DNA from: Thermoleophilia bacterium | GTDB taxonomy: Bacteria; Actinomycetota; Thermoleophilia; Gaiellales; F1-60-MAGs149 | Assembly: GCA_016462095.1 (NCBI GenBank) | Contig: JAEMTW010000054.1 | Location: 2,245 to 9,368, forward strand | Direction of reading: 5' to 3' | Length of the DNA: 7,124 bases | Shown here: positions 6,398 through 7,124 of the stretch, piece by piece | Layout: each line of letters opens with the position of its first letter | Numbering within the stretch: the stretch's first letter is position 1 | Notes under the pieces: generated by a model | Told to the model about the DNA's origin: nothing | Database searches by the model: none | The model's input: only the letters and a program-made list of their open reading frames with translations | Program-made: the position numbers and the translations under genes

Positions 6398-7124
6398 TCA
6401 GATGCTGGCGCCGGTCAGATAGCCATCGTGGATGGCGTCCTCCCAGCGGCGCGGCGAGCGGGCATCGCCGACCGGGCGGGCATCGATGCCGCGCTCGGTT
6501 AGTTCGAGACAGAGTGCGTCGTTGGCGATATGGCGACCCGCATGGAGGACGACGGGTGCCTTGAGGGTCCGCTCGACACCGTCGTAGCGACCGACGATCG
6601 TGACGGCACCCGGGGCGATGCTCTGGACGATGACGTCGGAGAGGATCATCACGCCGGCCTCGTGCAGGCGCTTGAAGACGGGGCGCTCGGCGTGGTTCTC
6701 GGCGATCTCCTGCAGCGGCGCAATACCGTCGGGGATCAGCGTCACGTGGCGCCCCGCGAGCGCGAGCGCCTCGGCCGGTCCACAGCCCTTGCGGCTGCCC
6801 TCCTCATCGACCAAGAGGACGTTGCCATCGGGGATGGGCGTGCCATCGAGCCAGTCATCAATTGCGATGGTGTGCTCGGGCGAAGCGGGCCGGGCGCCTG
6901 TCGCCACGAGGACGAAGTCTGGTTGGAGCGCCACGATCGTGTCGGCGTCGGCCGTGACACCGAGTTGCACCTCGACGCCGAGTACGTCGAGCTCGTTCGC
7001 ACGCCATTGCCAGAGATCGTTGAGCGAACTGAGCACGGGCAGGGTCGCCGTGCGGGTGATCTGCCCACCGAGCCCGTCGCGTGCCTCGAGCAGCGTCACA
7101 CGATGGCCACGCTCGGCGGCATGG
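6398..7124 (-). CDS. C-terminal part of TMADH/dienoyl-CoA reductase-type flavin oxidoreductase (5' partial)
   Basis: The frame is open from the right edge and gives 242 residues to a TGA at 6398-6400. An internal GTG at 7097-7099 is not the start: the frame reads on upstream as HAAERGHRVTLLE, the helix and second strand of a Rossmann fold. Visible features are ERGHRVTLLEARDGLGGQI (FAD-binding, acidic residue ending strand 2), PDFVLVATGARP (ATG motif closing the first nucleotide-binding half), VLLVDEEGSRKGCGPAEALALAGRHVTLI spread over about 30 residues (second dinucleotide-like fold), and a C-terminal GDARSPRRWEDAIHDG, the family's GD-aPR-AI-G signature. These place it at the C-terminal end of trimethylamine dehydrogenase, N-methylproline demethylase or FadH-like enzymes, whose N-terminal FMN barrel and 4Fe-4S site would lie outside the window. 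The substrate cannot be assigned. It shares the strand of the glycosyltransferase unit but is 210 bases upstream of it. Confidence 0.85.
   Translation of the reverse strand, partial: HAAERGHRVTLLEARDGLGGQITRTATLPVLSSLNDLWQWRANELDVLGVEVQLGVTADADTIVALQPDFVLVATGARPASPEHTIAIDDWLDGTPIPDGNVLLVDEEGSRKGCGPAEALALAGRHVTLIPDGIAPLQEIAENHAERPVFKRLHEAGVMILSDVIVQSIAPGAVTIVGRYDGVERTLKAPVVLHAGRHIANDALCLELTERGIDARPVGDARSPRRWEDAIHDGYLTGASI

Noticed and set aside
6304..6564. + strand frame starting GTG in the intergenic leader
   Set aside because: It is Arg/His-rich, has no ribosome binding site, and runs into the strand opposite the conserved C-terminal signature of the oxidoreductase.
7097..7099. GTG as the true start of the oxidoreductase
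   Set aside because: The residues upstream of it in frame (HAAERGHR) complete a Rossmann helix and strand, so the protein continues beyond the window edge.

Overview
The window is high-GC DNA with GTG and TTG starts, tightly packed genes and a translationally coupled gene pair. It looks like a chromosomal segment of a high-GC bacterium, most plausibly an actinobacterium of the Thermoleophilia type or a Chloroflexota member. That placement is inferred from composition and gene types only, because no phylogenetic marker is present. I see no rRNA, tRNA, CRISPR array, insertion sequence or phage gene.

The layout has three parts. Positions 1-1926 run on the + strand: the last 35 codons of an unidentified gene, a ten-helix EamA/DMT-family transporter, and a CbbX/SpoVK-like AAA+ protein whose nucleotide-binding and hydrolysis motifs have been replaced. 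Positions 1923-6187 run on the - strand as a compact three-gene unit. In transcription order these are an 808-residue protein joining an N-terminal PHP phosphoesterase domain to a C-terminal GT4 glycosyltransferase, a second stand-alone GT4 glycosyltransferase (TTG start, 3 bases after the stop of the first gene), and a DUF2334-type polysaccharide deacetylase (GTG start overlapping the previous stop as GTGA). The third part, also on the - strand, is the C-terminal portion of a flavin-dependent oxidoreductase of the trimethylamine dehydrogenase/2,4-dienoyl-CoA reductase type, which runs off the right edge. About 210 bases with several short palindromes separate it from the three-gene unit.

The three-gene unit reads as a small glycoconjugate pathway: two retaining sugar transfers, one hydrolytic phosphate removal and one deacetylation. 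The enzyme classes recall glycosyltransferase-phosphatase-deacetylase routes such as mycothiol synthesis, but the product cannot be read from the sequence. The two most notable items are the AAA+ protein that appears unable to bind or hydrolyse ATP and the PHP-GT4 fusion with its acidic linker. The + and - strand blocks meet tail to tail, with stop codons sharing four bases.
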